From Polyangiaceae bacterium (GTDB lineage: Bacteria; Myxococcota_A; Polyangia; Polyangiales; Polyangiaceae), in assembly GCA_947475525.1 (NCBI GenBank), contig CANJMI010000019.1:49843-113842 (forward strand): a stretch of DNA of 64,000 nucleotides, read 5' to 3'. The first letter of the stretch is position 1, and every line of letters begins with the position of its first letter. A program made the position numbers and the translations under genes. Shown here piece after piece: positions 15,848 through 24,314 of the stretch. The notes under the pieces are model-generated. The model did not search any database, was not told the origin of the DNA, and saw only the letters and a list, made by a program, of their open reading frames with translations.

Positions 15848-18800
15848 CCGGACCGACCCTACGCCTCGTCACCGCGAATGAGGCGTGGGCTCATGACGCC
15901 GAACGGCGCTGCGCGGCAGCGGGTTCGGTCGTGCTCGGTACGCATGCACCCGGAGAAGTCGCGGCGGCTTCGGCACTCGTGCTCGTCGATCTCGCGACGG
16001 CGTCGGCCATCGATGCGCGTGGAGCCGCGATCGCGGTCGGCACTGGGCCTGGAAGCCATGCGGCCGTGTCTGTCGGCGCGGGCGGCTTCGTCGCGCAGCT
16101 CGCGGCTTGGCCCGGGTCGCCCGCCGAGCTCGCCGCGTTCCTGCAGGTGCACGCTGCGGAGGGCCTTCGGCGCGGTGCGGCTGGCCGCGGTCGCTTGCTC
16201 GAACTCGCCCTCAAGAACCTTTCGGAGATCGAGTCCGCATCGATCGAAATCGTCGACTCGGACGTGCGGCTCGTCTGGGTCAATCGGGCGTTCTCCGAAG
16301 TGACCGGTTTTTCCGTGGAATCCGTCGTCGGTAGAACCAGCGGCGAGCTCTTTCGCGCGGGGACACACTCTCCGGCTTTCTACCAAGACATCATGGCTAC
16401 GTTGCGTGCCGGTCGCGTGTGGACCGGCTCCATGGTTGGCCAGCGCGCCGACGGTTCCCTCTCATTTCAAGAGGCGGTGCTGTCCCCGGTGCGGGATGGT
16501 GACGCCACCCTGGGGTTCGTAGCGCGGAAGCGCGATATCGATCGCGACAAAGTTACCGAGCGCGCACTGAAGACCACCGAGGGGCGCGCGCGAACCTTGC
16601 TCGACGCGGCTTCCGATGCCTGGTTCGTCCACGATGCGGGCGGTAGAGTGATCGAGCGGAACGCGACCGCGAACGAGCTCCTCGTGAGCATGGCTCGTAG
16701 CGAATCGCCAAGCACGCTTGCCGACCTCGTGGTGGCGGAGGATTGGCCGTGCGTCGTCGAGGTATGGGAGGCGCTCGTCATCGGCAACCCGGCGCATTTT
16801 GGATGTCGCATTCAGCGACCAAACGAGGCCGTGGTGTGGATGTCCGTCCGCTCGGGCCTCGTGACGCTCGCCGGCTCGAGCTTCGTCCTCAGCGTGATGC
16901 GCGACGAGTCCGAGCGGATGGCACTGCAGCAAAGCTTGAAGGATGCACTCCGCGCAGCCGAGGTCGCCGCCGAGGCGCGCGCCGCTTTCTTCGCGAACGT
17001 CAGCCATGAGATCCGCACGCCGATGAACGCGATCATCGGGTTGTCACAGCTCGCGCTCGCCTACGAGATGGCGCCCGTCGCGCGCGACTACCTCTCGAAG
17101 CTGTACGGTTCGGCGACATCCTTGCTCGGTGTCATCAACGACGTGCTCGACATGTCGAAGATCGAGGCCGATAAGCTGCAACTCGAGCACATCGAGTTCT
17201 CGCTCGATGACGTCCTCGAGCGCGTGAGCGTGCTCATCTCCCAGCGCGCCCAGTCCAAGTCGCTCGAGTTCCTGGTGCACCTCGCTCCTGAGGTGCCGTT
17301 GCGCGTCATCGGCGATCCGTTGCGATTGCAGCAAGTGTTGACGAACTTGGCGAGCAACGCCGTCAAATTCACCGAGCGGGGTGAGGTCCGGATCGATGTT
17401 CAACTCATCGAGTCCGACGAACTCCACCTCCTCTTGGAGTTTTCCGTCATCGACACGGGTATCGGTCTCGATCCAGCGGGAGCCGCGAAGCTCTTCGAGC
17501 CCTTCACCCAGGCCGATGCTTCCACGACGCGTCGCTATGGCGGCACAGGCCTTGGCCTCAGCATCAGCAAGCGTCTCGTCACGATGATGGGGGGCACCAT
17601 CCGAGTCGAGAGCGAACTCGGAAAAGGTAGCCAATTTCGCTTCACGGCTTCAGTCGGACGAGCCGCCTCTAACGGGAGCGACGCGCTACCGGAGGAGCTG
17701 TCGCGCATGCGTGTGCTCGTGGCGGATGACAACGTGAGCGTACGTCAGGTTGTCGCGCTTCATCTCAAGCAGCTCTGCCTGCGCGTCGCGGAGGCGAGCG
17801 ACGGCGAGGAGGCCGTGCGCATGGTGTTTGAGAGCGACGCCCGCGACCCCTTCAGTCTCGTCTTGATGGACTCGAACTTGCCGCGACTCGACGGGGCCTC
17901 TGCGACCCGCCAAATAAAGCAGGCCGCGTCGCTGCGCCGAAAGCCGCTTGTCGTGATCCTCGCGGCGCACACGGAAGGCGAGGTTCGCTCGGTCGTCGAA
18001 GCGGTGAAAGCGGACGGATTCTTGATGAAACCCGTAATGCGCTCGGCCCTGACGGATTCGATATCGAAGCTCTTCGGCGGCCCGCTCAGGCGGCAGCGCC
18101 CGTCCACGGGGTCGGTCCTTTCGAACGTCATCTCCCTTGCCGGCATCAGGGTGCTGCTCGTTGAAGACAACGACATAAACCAGCTCATCGCCTCGGAAAT
18201 TCTGCTTCAGTCTGGGGCGGAGGTCGACATTGCGGAGAACGGTGCCGTTGCCCTCGAACACCTCTCGGGTGACGGCGGACACCGACGTTACCAAGTGGTC
18301 TTGATGGACCTTCAGATGCCCGTGATGGACGGCTACGAAGCCACGCGTCGCATCCGCGCGAATTCGGTGTTCGATGCTCTCCCGATCGTCGCGATGACCG
18401 CACACGCCATGGTCGAGGAACGCGCGCGCTGTCTCGGTGTCGGCATGAACGACCACTTGAGCAAGCCTATCGATCGCGCACTCTTGTGCCAGACGGTCGC
18501 CGAGTGGGCACGCATCGCCAGGGCACCGATGATCGACGCTGAGAGGCTACCGCCGTCTTCGCGGCACCAATTCCCTGCGGTCGAAGGGATCGCGGTCGTC
18601 GAAGGGTTGCAACGGCTCGGCGGCGCGGTCGATTTGTTTCGCCGAGTGCTCCTCCGGTTTGCCTCGCGAGCGACGGGCATCGGTGATCGGATCGTTGAGC
18701 TTCTCGCGCAAGGCAAGCTCGACGAGGCGCGCTCGATCGCGCACGGGCTGAAGGGCAGTGCCGGCAACGCGGCGGCGACCTCGGTTGCAGCGTTGGCGGG

Positions 18801-19179
18801 GGCGATTGAGGAGGGGCTGCGGGGCGGTGAATCCGCCGCCGAGCTCGAGCCTGTTGCGTTGCGACTCCGAACGGAGCTCGGGGTGCTGGTGGAGTCCATT
18901 CACGCTGTGTTCGAGCCCCGTTCCGTGAGCTCGAGCCCCGCGTTGGCGCCATCCGCTACGCTTTCCGCTGACGACGTCGCCACGGTTCGCCGCCTCGTGC
19001 GGCTGATGGAGGCCTGCGACGCGGAGGCTACGGGTGTCTACGCCGCCAACGAGGCCGCACTGCGCGAGCGATTGGGCCCTGGGCTCGACGCGGTTGGCGA
19101 CGCGCTACGGGTCTACGAGTTCGACGACGCCATCGCGGCGCTCCGCTCGCTCGTCCGCCCATACGGCCTCGAAGGTTAA
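15835..19179 (+). CDS. Hybrid sensor histidine kinase (PAS-PAS-HisKA-HATPase-REC-REC-HPt)
   Basis: 1114 residues with no membrane segment, so a cytosolic sensor. After a ~110-residue N-terminal region come two PAS-like domains (~120-240, ~250-365), HisKA with phospho-His391 (ANVSHEIRTPMNAIIG), HATPase with NLASNAVKFTERG, DTGIGLDP and GGTGLGLSI, a first receiver with Asp679 (VLMDSNLPRLDG), a second receiver with Asp825 (VLMDLQMPVMDGYEATRRIR), and an HPt domain with His970 (AHGLKGSAGN). The whole phosphorelay is in one chain. GTG 15835 overlaps the GST stop. The receiver-cyclase protein 700 bp upstream is a candidate output, but this pairing is inference. Confidence 0.93.
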   Translation: MERLTGPTLRLVTANEAWAHDAERRCAAAGSVVLGTHAPGEVAAASALVLVDLATASAIDARGAAIAVGTGPGSHAAVSVGAGGFVAQLAAWPGSPAELAAFLQVHAAEGLRRGAAGRGRLLELALKNLSEIESASIEIVDSDVRLVWVNRAFSEVTGFSVESVVGRTSGELFRAGTHSPAFYQDIMATLRAGRVWTGSMVGQRADGSLSFQEAVLSPVRDGDATLGFVARKRDIDRDKVTERALKTTEGRARTLLDAASDAWFVHDAGGRVIERNATANELLVSMARSESPSTLADLVVAEDWPCVVEVWEALVIGNPAHFGCRIQRPNEAVVWMSVRSGLVTLAGSSFVLSVMRDESERMALQQSLKDALRAAEVAAEARAAFFANVSHEIRTPMNAIIGLSQLALAYEMAPVARDYLSKLYGSATSLLGVINDVLDMSKIEADKLQLEHIEFSLDDVLERVSVLISQRAQSKSLEFLVHLAPEVPLRVIGDPLRLQQVLTNLASNAVKFTERGEVRIDVQLIESDELHLLLEFSVIDTGIGLDPAGAAKLFEPFTQADASTTRRYGGTGLGLSISKRLVTMMGGTIRVESELGKGSQFRFTASVGRAASNGSDALPEELSRMRVLVADDNVSVRQVVALHLKQLCLRVAEASDGEEAVRMVFESDARDPFSLVLMDSNLPRLDGASATRQIKQAASLRRKPLVVILAAHTEGEVRSVVEAVKADGFLMKPVMRSALTDSISKLFGGPLRRQRPSTGSVLSNVISLAGIRVLLVEDNDINQLIASEILLQSGAEVDIAENGAVALEHLSGDGGHRRYQVVLMDLQMPVMDGYEATRRIRANSVFDALPIVAMTAHAMVEERARCLGVGMNDHLSKPIDRALLCQTVAEWARIARAPMIDAERLPPSSRHQFPAVEGIAVVEGLQRLGGAVDLFRRVLLRFASRATGIGDRIVELLAQGKLDEARSIAHGLKGSAGNAAATSVAALAGAIEEGLRGGESAAELEPVALRLRTELGVLVESIHAVFEPRSVSSSPALAPSATLSADDVATVRRLVRLMEACDAEATGVYAANEAALRERLGPGLDAVGDALRVYEFDDAIAALRSLVRPYGLEG

Positions 19180-19185
19180 CTCAAG

Positions 19186-19315
19186 CGCCGCCAGCGGAAG
19201 CGCCGCCAGCGGAAGCACCGTCAGCCGAAGAGCCAAACGGCCAGCCCGCGATGAGGCGTCAGCCGAAGAGCCAAACGGCCAGCCCGCGATGAGGCGTCAG
19301 CCGAAGAGCCAGACG
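19186..19315. repeat. Tandem repeats: 15-bp unit followed by 38-bp unit
   Basis: Two exact copies of CGCCGCCAGCGGAAG (19186-19200, 19201-19215) and a degenerate third copy (19216-19230) lead into a 38-bp direct repeat present twice exactly (19220-19257, 19258-19295) and then for a further ~16 bp before diverging at 19312. The block sits just after the histidine kinase stop and ends next to the 3' end of the tRNA-Val gene. There are no spacers, so it is not a CRISPR array; slippage duplication is the simplest explanation. Confidence 0.9.
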
Positions 19316-19321
19316 ACACAG

Positions 19322-19393
19322 TGGGCGCAACAGGATTTGAACCTGTGACTTCATCCGTGTGAAGGATGCACTCTACCGCTGAGTTATGCGCCC
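19322..19393 (-). tRNA. tRNA-Val (anticodon CAC)
   Basis: The minus strand folds into a complete 72-nt cloverleaf: acceptor stem GGGCGCA/TGCGCCC with discriminator A, D-arm around AGCGGTA, anticodon stem CATCC/GGATG enclosing TTCACAC (anticodon CAC, reading GUG valine codons), and a T-arm with TTCAAAT. CCA is not encoded. Confidence 0.96.
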
Positions 19394-19405
19394 GGTAGCG
19401 CTCGA

Positions 19406-19434
19406 TAGCTAATCAAGTACCCGGCTGTGCGCAA
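19406..19434 (-). promoter_or_regulatory. Probable promoter of tRNA-Val
   Basis: On the minus strand TTGCGC (19434-19429) and TAGCTA (19411-19406) are separated by 17 nt, and the -10 box ends 12 nt before the tRNA 5' end. This fits a sigma-70-type promoter with a weak -35 box. Confidence 0.5.
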
Positions 19435-19742
19435 CCCTTTTACCGCATGCCAGGTTTCGCGCGGGGCGCTCCTCGGCGAAGTCGCCCGTGACGTCGAACG
19501 CCGGTCGTCGCCCGCGCGCAGGCGAGCCTCGGTGGAATTTTACCATGTAGGTTGATGGGCCGAGTGTGTGCGTGTGGTTGTGAGCATACATAGTGCCACT
19601 AGTTCAGAATCATTGCCGTTTATGTCAGATCGAAATTCGACCACCTGGCCGGTTTGTGTGGTTTCTTATGGCGAGACGGTCGCAGCTCACGCGGCCCATT
19701 CGACAACCCTCGCAGGCTCGCGAGGGAGCCTTGGAGGACCCA

Positions 19743-21386
19743 ATGCGGATTCAGCGCTGGCTCGGGATTGCGGGAGTAGTGTTGGTCGCCGGCTGCGAAG
19801 CGACCGGGCCGTCGGAGCCCGCGCGATTCGACGCGCCCGAGGGCGAGGTCAACCCCGAGGGGACGAGCCTCGATGGCGTCTTTCACGCGGCTTCCCAAGA
19901 GTACGCGGTTCCGGTTGCGCTCCTGCAGTCGCTCGCGTGGGCTGAGACTCGCTGGCAGATGGTAGCCGGCAACGAGGAACTCGGTCGCGACGCGGCCTAC
20001 GGGATCATGGCGCTGCGCGGTGCCCACCTCGAGCTCGGCGCGAAGCTCGCCGGTGTCTCCGTGGAGGACGCCCGCACCGAGTTACGTGCCAATGTTCGCG
20101 CCGCCGCGGCGTTGCTCTCGAAGAGCGCCGCGGAGCTTGGCATCCAGCGTGCTGAGATCGGCGAATGGGCGCAAGTCGTGGCCGAATACAGCGGCATCGA
20201 AGCCTTCGACGCGCAGCAGTCTTACGTCCACGGTGAAGTTTACGCGACGCTCGCTGCCGGCGTCGCCACCGAAGCCATGACGCTGCCCGCGATTGCGACG
20301 GTCGCGAACTTTCCGATGGCCGATAAAAAGCTCTCGCCGGGGCCGGATTACGCGGGCTCGGTCTGGCGCCCGTCACCCAACTACAGCCCCCGTCCGAGTG
20401 GCAAGACCGGTACCCCGAGCCTCGTCATCATCCATACGTGCGAAGGGTCGTACTCGGGCTGCTGGGGGTGGTTGGCCGATGACGCCTCCAAGGTCAGCGC
20501 CCACTTTGTCGTGAATTCGACCGGCTCCGAGATAACCCAGCTCGTCGCTGGGAAGCAGAAGGCCTGGCACATTGCGGCTGAGTACAAATGCAAGCTCAAC
20601 GGCGATACCTTCTGTGCGCTGAACGGCTTGAACGCCAACGCGTTCACCGTCGGCATCGAGCATGCGGGCTTCGACGCGCAATCGTCCTGGGACCCTCAGC
20701 TCATCGCGAACTCGGCCAAGCTTGCGTGCTCGATCACCAAGCAGTGGGGCATCCCGCGGGACAAGTTTCACATCGTGGGTCACGGTCAGCTCCAACCGTA
20801 CAACCGCAGCGATCCCGGCAAGGCGTGGCCTTGGGGCAAGTACCTCGAGCTCGTCAACGCGGCTTGCGACGGTGGGCCCCCGCCGAGTGACGAGCCGCCG
20901 AAGGTTCCCCCGATGGAGCCGCCGATGGACCCGCCGATGGACCCGCCGAGCGCGCTCGAAGACGTGATCGTCGACAGCAACAACAGCATCAACTCGCCGA
21001 ATGCGACCTGCGACGCGAGCGGCGCCTGGACCGCGAGCAACAGCGTCGAAGGGTATTACAAGACCGGCTATTTTTGGCGTTCGGTCGGACCGTCCACGGA
21101 CCTCGCCGAATTCCGCATCAAGCTTGCCCAGCCGAAGAAAATGCAGGTCTACGCGTGGTGGCCGGCCGCTTCGGATCGCTCGATGCAGGCGCCTTTCCAC
21201 GTCTACGATTCGAAGAGCGTCCAGCTCGATACGGTCTATGTGAACCAGCGGGTCAACGGCGGAAAATGGGTACAGCTCGGAACGTACGACTTCACAACGG
21301 GCTGGAACGTCGTTGCGCTGTCGCGCTGGACTTCGGGGGGCGGCGTGGTCGTCGCCGATGCGGTCCGCTTCACCGAAGTGAAGTAA
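19743..21386 (+). CDS. N-acetylmuramoyl-L-alanine amidase lipoprotein with lysozyme-like and golvesin-like domains
   Basis: 547 residues. Lipoprotein signal ending LVAGC, then a helical lysozyme/transglycosylase-like region (~35-190; LLQSLAWAETRW, AAYGIMALRG). Next is an AmpD-type amidase-2 domain (~225-375) with zinc ligands His231 (IIHTCEG), His347 (IVGHGQL) and Asp357 (SDPGKAWPW) and catalytic Glu306 (GIEHAG). A Pro-Met repeat linker (PPMEPPMDPP) leads to a C-terminal ~135-residue golvesin-like beta domain (WTASNSVEGYY, VYAWWPA, VVADAVRF). It should cleave the muramoyl-alanine amide of peptidoglycan outside the cytoplasm. ATG 19743 follows GGAGG at 19733. Upstream, 19435-19742 has only a short hairpin (19707-19726). 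Confidence 0.88.
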   Translation: MRIQRWLGIAGVVLVAGCEATGPSEPARFDAPEGEVNPEGTSLDGVFHAASQEYAVPVALLQSLAWAETRWQMVAGNEELGRDAAYGIMALRGAHLELGAKLAGVSVEDARTELRANVRAAAALLSKSAAELGIQRAEIGEWAQVVAEYSGIEAFDAQQSYVHGEVYATLAAGVATEAMTLPAIATVANFPMADKKLSPGPDYAGSVWRPSPNYSPRPSGKTGTPSLVIIHTCEGSYSGCWGWLADDASKVSAHFVVNSTGSEITQLVAGKQKAWHIAAEYKCKLNGDTFCALNGLNANAFTVGIEHAGFDAQSSWDPQLIANSAKLACSITKQWGIPRDKFHIVGHGQLQPYNRSDPGKAWPWGKYLELVNAACDGGPPPSDEPPKVPPMEPPMDPPMDPPSALEDVIVDSNNSINSPNATCDASGAWTASNSVEGYYKTGYFWRSVGPSTDLAEFRIKLAQPKKMQVYAWWPAASDRSMQAPFHVYDSKSVQLDTVYVNQRVNGGKWVQLGTYDFTTGWNVVALSRWTSGGGVVVADAVRFTEVK

Positions 21387-21400
21387 CGCGCGCTGGCCTG

Positions 21401-22483
21401 ATGGCGGTGCTGGCATGGCTCGCGGGGTGTCGCCCCCAGCTTGCCGAGCCTGCGCCCGCCCTCGTCAGCGCGCCGGCTTCCGTGTCCGCGCCATCGGCCT
21501 CGTCCGCACCCTCCTCGGGCGTAGCTACCGGTCTCGCGTGCACCGATGGCCGCATTCTTTTTACTTCCGAGCGCACGGGTCATCGCCAGATTTTCGAGAT
21601 GTGCCCCGATGGTTCGAGGGTCGAGCGGCGGTTCACGAGCCCTTCGAACGATCACGTCGCGGCGGTCTCGCCGAGCGGCACGCTGGCCGTCCTCAGCATC
21701 ACCGGAAACGGCGGGGAACCTGGCTACCGCGAGAAACTCCAGCTCTTCGACGGCTCGCTCCATGCCCTCGGTGAAGGTCGCGCGCGGCTCCGAAATCCGA
21801 GCTTTTTGTCGGGGGGACGAGCGCTCGTCATCGAAGCCGACGTAGGCGGGATGAGCAACCTTGCCCGGCTTACCGAGAACGGCCGACTCGAGGTCCTCAC
21901 GCGCGATGAGCATGGCGCGTTTGAACCGACGGTCGCGCCCGACGGCAAAACGCTCGCGTTTGTGTCGAGTCGTGACGGGGACGCCGAGATTTACCGAATG
22001 AGCGTTGGCGGCACCGAGCTCTTGCGCCTCACGCGGTCGCGGGGGGACGACACCGCACCGTGTTTCTCCCCCGATGGAGAGCGCATCGCGTTCTCGAGCT
22101 CGCGTCGCGGTGCGGTGCGGATCCACGTCATGAACGCCGATGGGAGCAGGCCGCGGGTCCTCGACCAAGAGGAGGTGCTCGGCGAAACGGAGGCCACCTG
22201 GTCGCCCGACGGCCAAAGCCTCGCCTACATCGCGGTGCGCGCGAGCTCGGCCTCGCTGCGAATCGTGAACGCTCGGGACGGAAGTCTCCTCGTCGAGGAC
22301 CGCGGCGCGTTTCGAGATGAGACGCCGAGCTTCTCCCCGGACGGACGCTGGGTGGTCTTCGCGTCGAATCGCGATGGAGACGTTGAGCTCTATGCCATTC
22401 CGAGTAGTGGGGGAGCCGTCACCCGCGTGACCCGTTCGCCTGGCGTCGATTTTCTGCCGCGCTGGCTGCCCGCGGGGAAGTAG
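21401..22483 (+). CDS. PD40/TolB-like beta-propeller lipoprotein
   Basis: 360 residues. A very short hydrophobic start (MAVLAWLAGC) with a lipobox LAGC precedes an Ala/Ser/Pro-rich linker. The rest is a run of PD40/WD40-like blades, each with a D-G-rich strand such as RILFTSERTGHRQIFEM, LAFVSSRDGDAEIYRM, IAFSSSRRGAVRIHVMNADGS and VVFASNRDGDVELY. It resembles the C-terminal propeller of TolB but lacks the TolB N-terminal domain and is far from the tol genes, so it is probably a separate binding protein. It starts 14 bp after the amidase gene and is likely co-transcribed with it. Confidence 0.82.
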   Translation: MAVLAWLAGCRPQLAEPAPALVSAPASVSAPSASSAPSSGVATGLACTDGRILFTSERTGHRQIFEMCPDGSRVERRFTSPSNDHVAAVSPSGTLAVLSITGNGGEPGYREKLQLFDGSLHALGEGRARLRNPSFLSGGRALVIEADVGGMSNLARLTENGRLEVLTRDEHGAFEPTVAPDGKTLAFVSSRDGDAEIYRMSVGGTELLRLTRSRGDDTAPCFSPDGERIAFSSSRRGAVRIHVMNADGSRPRVLDQEEVLGETEATWSPDGQSLAYIAVRASSASLRIVNARDGSLLVEDRGAFRDETPSFSPDGRWVVFASNRDGDVELYAIPSSGGAVTRVTRSPGVDFLPRWLPAGK

Positions 22484-22485
22484 TT

Positions 22486-22507
22486 CCTCGATTCATTCGA
22501 ATCGAGG
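22486..22507 (+). terminator. Terminator-like hairpin with recurrent sequence
   Basis: CCTCGATTC-ATTC-GAATCGAGG forms a perfect 9-bp stem with a 4-nt loop, beginning 3 nt after the stop of the propeller gene. There is no T-run. A 19-nt piece of it recurs after the gene ending at 60154. Confidence 0.6.
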
Positions 22508-22550
22508 ACCAAATAGTGCGAGCAAGCGAGTCAATATCATCGGACGTCGA

Positions 22551-22594
22551 GGGTATATCGCTGCCCTCGCCAAATCGGGGGCAGCGATATACCC
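22551..22594. terminator. Strong bidirectional hairpin between convergent genes
   Basis: GGGTATATCGCTGCCC (22551-22566) pairs perfectly with 22579-22594 over 16 bp around a 12-nt loop. It lies between the convergent genes ending at 22483 and 22632 and would serve both as a terminator, although no U-tract follows. Confidence 0.7.
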
Positions 22595-22631
22595 GTCGTT
22601 TCGATGGAATCGGGGAATTAGGCCGCGCCCG

Positions 22632-23285
22632 TCACGTTTGCTCGATGCGCCGACGTTCGAGTAGCTGCCCGGCGGACTGCTGAAAGACCGGCCACTGGAA
22701 GCTCGAGACGATCGCGCGAATTTGCGCGTCGGTGAAAAGCCACTGTTGCGTGTACCGCGTGAAGGCGATCCAGCGAGCCTGGTCGTTCAGTTGCGTTTGC
22801 AGGTCATCGAGCATGAGCGAGCAGCCGTTCTCGCCGATCGGCGTGCGCAGCGCTTGGACGGGCACCGTGCCGATCGGCACGAGGCCAACGTTGAACGGAT
22901 TCGTTGCAAAAGGCAGGTGAAACGCGACACTCGGAGCGTCGCGACCTTGGTCCCAGGAGAGGTCGAGGATCCCGGCGCGCGCCACCACGCCTGAGTCAAA
23001 AATCACCTTATCGTCGCGAACCGCGGTGACCGCGTAAGTCACCCCCGGCTCGACGGTAAGCGCGCTCGGATTGATGAACCAGCGAACGGGTTTGCCATCG
23101 CGATGCAGCATCACGTGCCCTCCGCTCGGCGGAAAGATGCGCAGAGTTGCGGCGCTTGGCTGGAAGTACGGTCCTCGAAGGAAGGACTGTACCGGCCCCG
23201 GGTTGGCGACGGCACTCGCCGGGATGGCGAGGATTCCAACGGCGAGGAGAAACTCGGAGATGCGACGGCGGAGCGACATGGTCAT
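22632..23285 (-). CDS. Secreted protein of unknown function (DUF4476-like tail)
   Basis: 217 residues with a signal peptide (basic start, AVGILAIPASAVA then NPGPVQ). The middle contains beta-strand-like segments (ATLRIFPPSGGHVMLHRDGKPV, VTYAVTAVRDDKV). The last ~80 residues are helical, with a TDAQIRAIVSSFQW motif reminiscent of DUF4476; this resemblance is weak and inferred. AAAGGAC lies just before ATG 23285 and at good spacing for ATG 23279 (two residues shorter). It is divergent from the HD-domain gene and convergent with the propeller gene. Confidence 0.65.
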   Translation of the reverse strand: MTMSLRRRISEFLLAVGILAIPASAVANPGPVQSFLRGPYFQPSAATLRIFPPSGGHVMLHRDGKPVRWFINPSALTVEPGVTYAVTAVRDDKVIFDSGVVARAGILDLSWDQGRDAPSVAFHLPFATNPFNVGLVPIGTVPVQALRTPIGENGCSLMLDDLQTQLNDQARWIAFTRYTQQWLFTDAQIRAIVSSFQWPVFQQSAGQLLERRRIEQT

Positions 23286-23387
23286 ACGTCCTTTGGGGGG
23301 TAAGACGAGGTAGGTGGGCGCTTGATTCATGGGCCGTCGTTTCCCTGACTTTCCCTTGTGCCCGCAAACGACTATGGTCCGCGCCCC

Positions 23388-24311
23388 GTGGAGGTCCAGG
23401 AGCGAGAGCCGATTCATGCCCGCGCACTGGATGCGCTTGATTGGGCCGTTGAGCAAGCCGAAGGGCGGGCTGTGGGCTCGGTTCCATTCGCTCAGGCGAG
23501 CGACTTCGAATTGGCGGCGGAACTCTACCGCGCCGATTTGCGTGTGCGTATGGACCGCGTGATCATGGCCGAGGACGCCGAGGCCGGGCTCGACGCGATG
23601 CTCGAGTGCGGGGCGCTCGCGGCGTTGTTGCCGCCGGTCCAGAAGCTCGTCGGGTTCAGTGATGGCGAGTGGCGGCACAAGGATGTGTGGAAGCACACGA
23701 AGCAAGTCGTCCGCCAAGCGGCGCCACGACTCGAGGTTCGCTGGGGCGCCCTCTTGCACGACATCGGCAAGGTAAAGACCCGCACGATTTCACCCGACGG
23801 CGAGGTGCACTTTTTCGGCCACGCCGAGGTCGGCGCGCGGATGTTCGACAAGTTTCATAAGCGGTTTTCCCTCTTCGAGCCGGCGCTCGAGGATGCCGTG
23901 CGCTTTCTGATCCTTCATCACCTCCGCGCGAGCCACTACGGCGGGAGCTGGACCGACAGCGCCGTGCGTCGCTTCGCCCGGGAGATCGGCCCCTACATGG
24001 AGGACCTGTTTTGCCTATCGCGCGCCGACATCACGACCAAGCGGCCTGAGAAGAAGCGCCGCGGCATGAACCAAATCGACGAGCTTCAGCGGCGCGTGAG
24101 TGACCTTGCGGCGAAGGACGCCGAGCGGCCGCCGCTGCCGAAGGGCGTCGGTGATGCCATCATGCTCGCGTTTGGCATCCCGCCCTCGAAGCGCATCGGC
24201 ATCATCAAGGAGAATCTCGAGAACGCCGTCAAGGCGGGGCGGGTTGAGCCCTACCTCGAGAGCGAAGATTACGTCGCGTTTCTCCGCGAAAACATGGCGT
24301 TGATGGATTGA
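23388..24311 (+). CDS. HD-domain protein resembling a CCA-adding enzyme without its nucleotidyltransferase head
   Basis: 307 residues from GTG 23388; a GTG at 23358 would add ten. The central part is an HD phosphohydrolase domain: WKHTKQVV, GALLHDIGKVKT with the HD pair, FFGHAEVGARMF and LILHHLRASHYG. The flanking helical sequence, including IPPSKRIGIIKENLENAVKAG, resembles the C-terminal half of bacterial tRNA nucleotidyltransferases. The catalytic DxD head domain is absent, so it is probably a stand-alone phosphohydrolase. A TATGGT box lies 9 nt before GTG 23388. The stop is only 3 bp from the convergent next gene. Confidence 0.78.
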   Translation: MEVQEREPIHARALDALDWAVEQAEGRAVGSVPFAQASDFELAAELYRADLRVRMDRVIMAEDAEAGLDAMLECGALAALLPPVQKLVGFSDGEWRHKDVWKHTKQVVRQAAPRLEVRWGALLHDIGKVKTRTISPDGEVHFFGHAEVGARMFDKFHKRFSLFEPALEDAVRFLILHHLRASHYGGSWTDSAVRRFAREIGPYMEDLFCLSRADITTKRPEKKRRGMNQIDELQRRVSDLAAKDAERPPLPKGVGDAIMLAFGIPPSKRIGIIKENLENAVKAGRVEPYLESEDYVAFLRENMALMD

Positions 24312-24314
24312 GGC

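Noticed and set aside
19220..19315. Possible CRISPR array
   Set aside because: Only about 2.4 copies of a 38-bp unit directly adjacent with no spacers.
19322..19393. Integration site for a mobile island at tRNA-Val
   Set aside because: No integrase, no duplicated tRNA end, and flanking genes are ordinary chromosomal genes.
21401..22483. Second TolB
   Set aside because: It has the propeller but not the TolB N-terminal domain, is a lipoprotein, and a full TolB exists in the tol operon.
22551..22594. Possible riboswitch or small RNA
   Set aside because: A single perfect hairpin between two convergent stops; a terminator explains it better.
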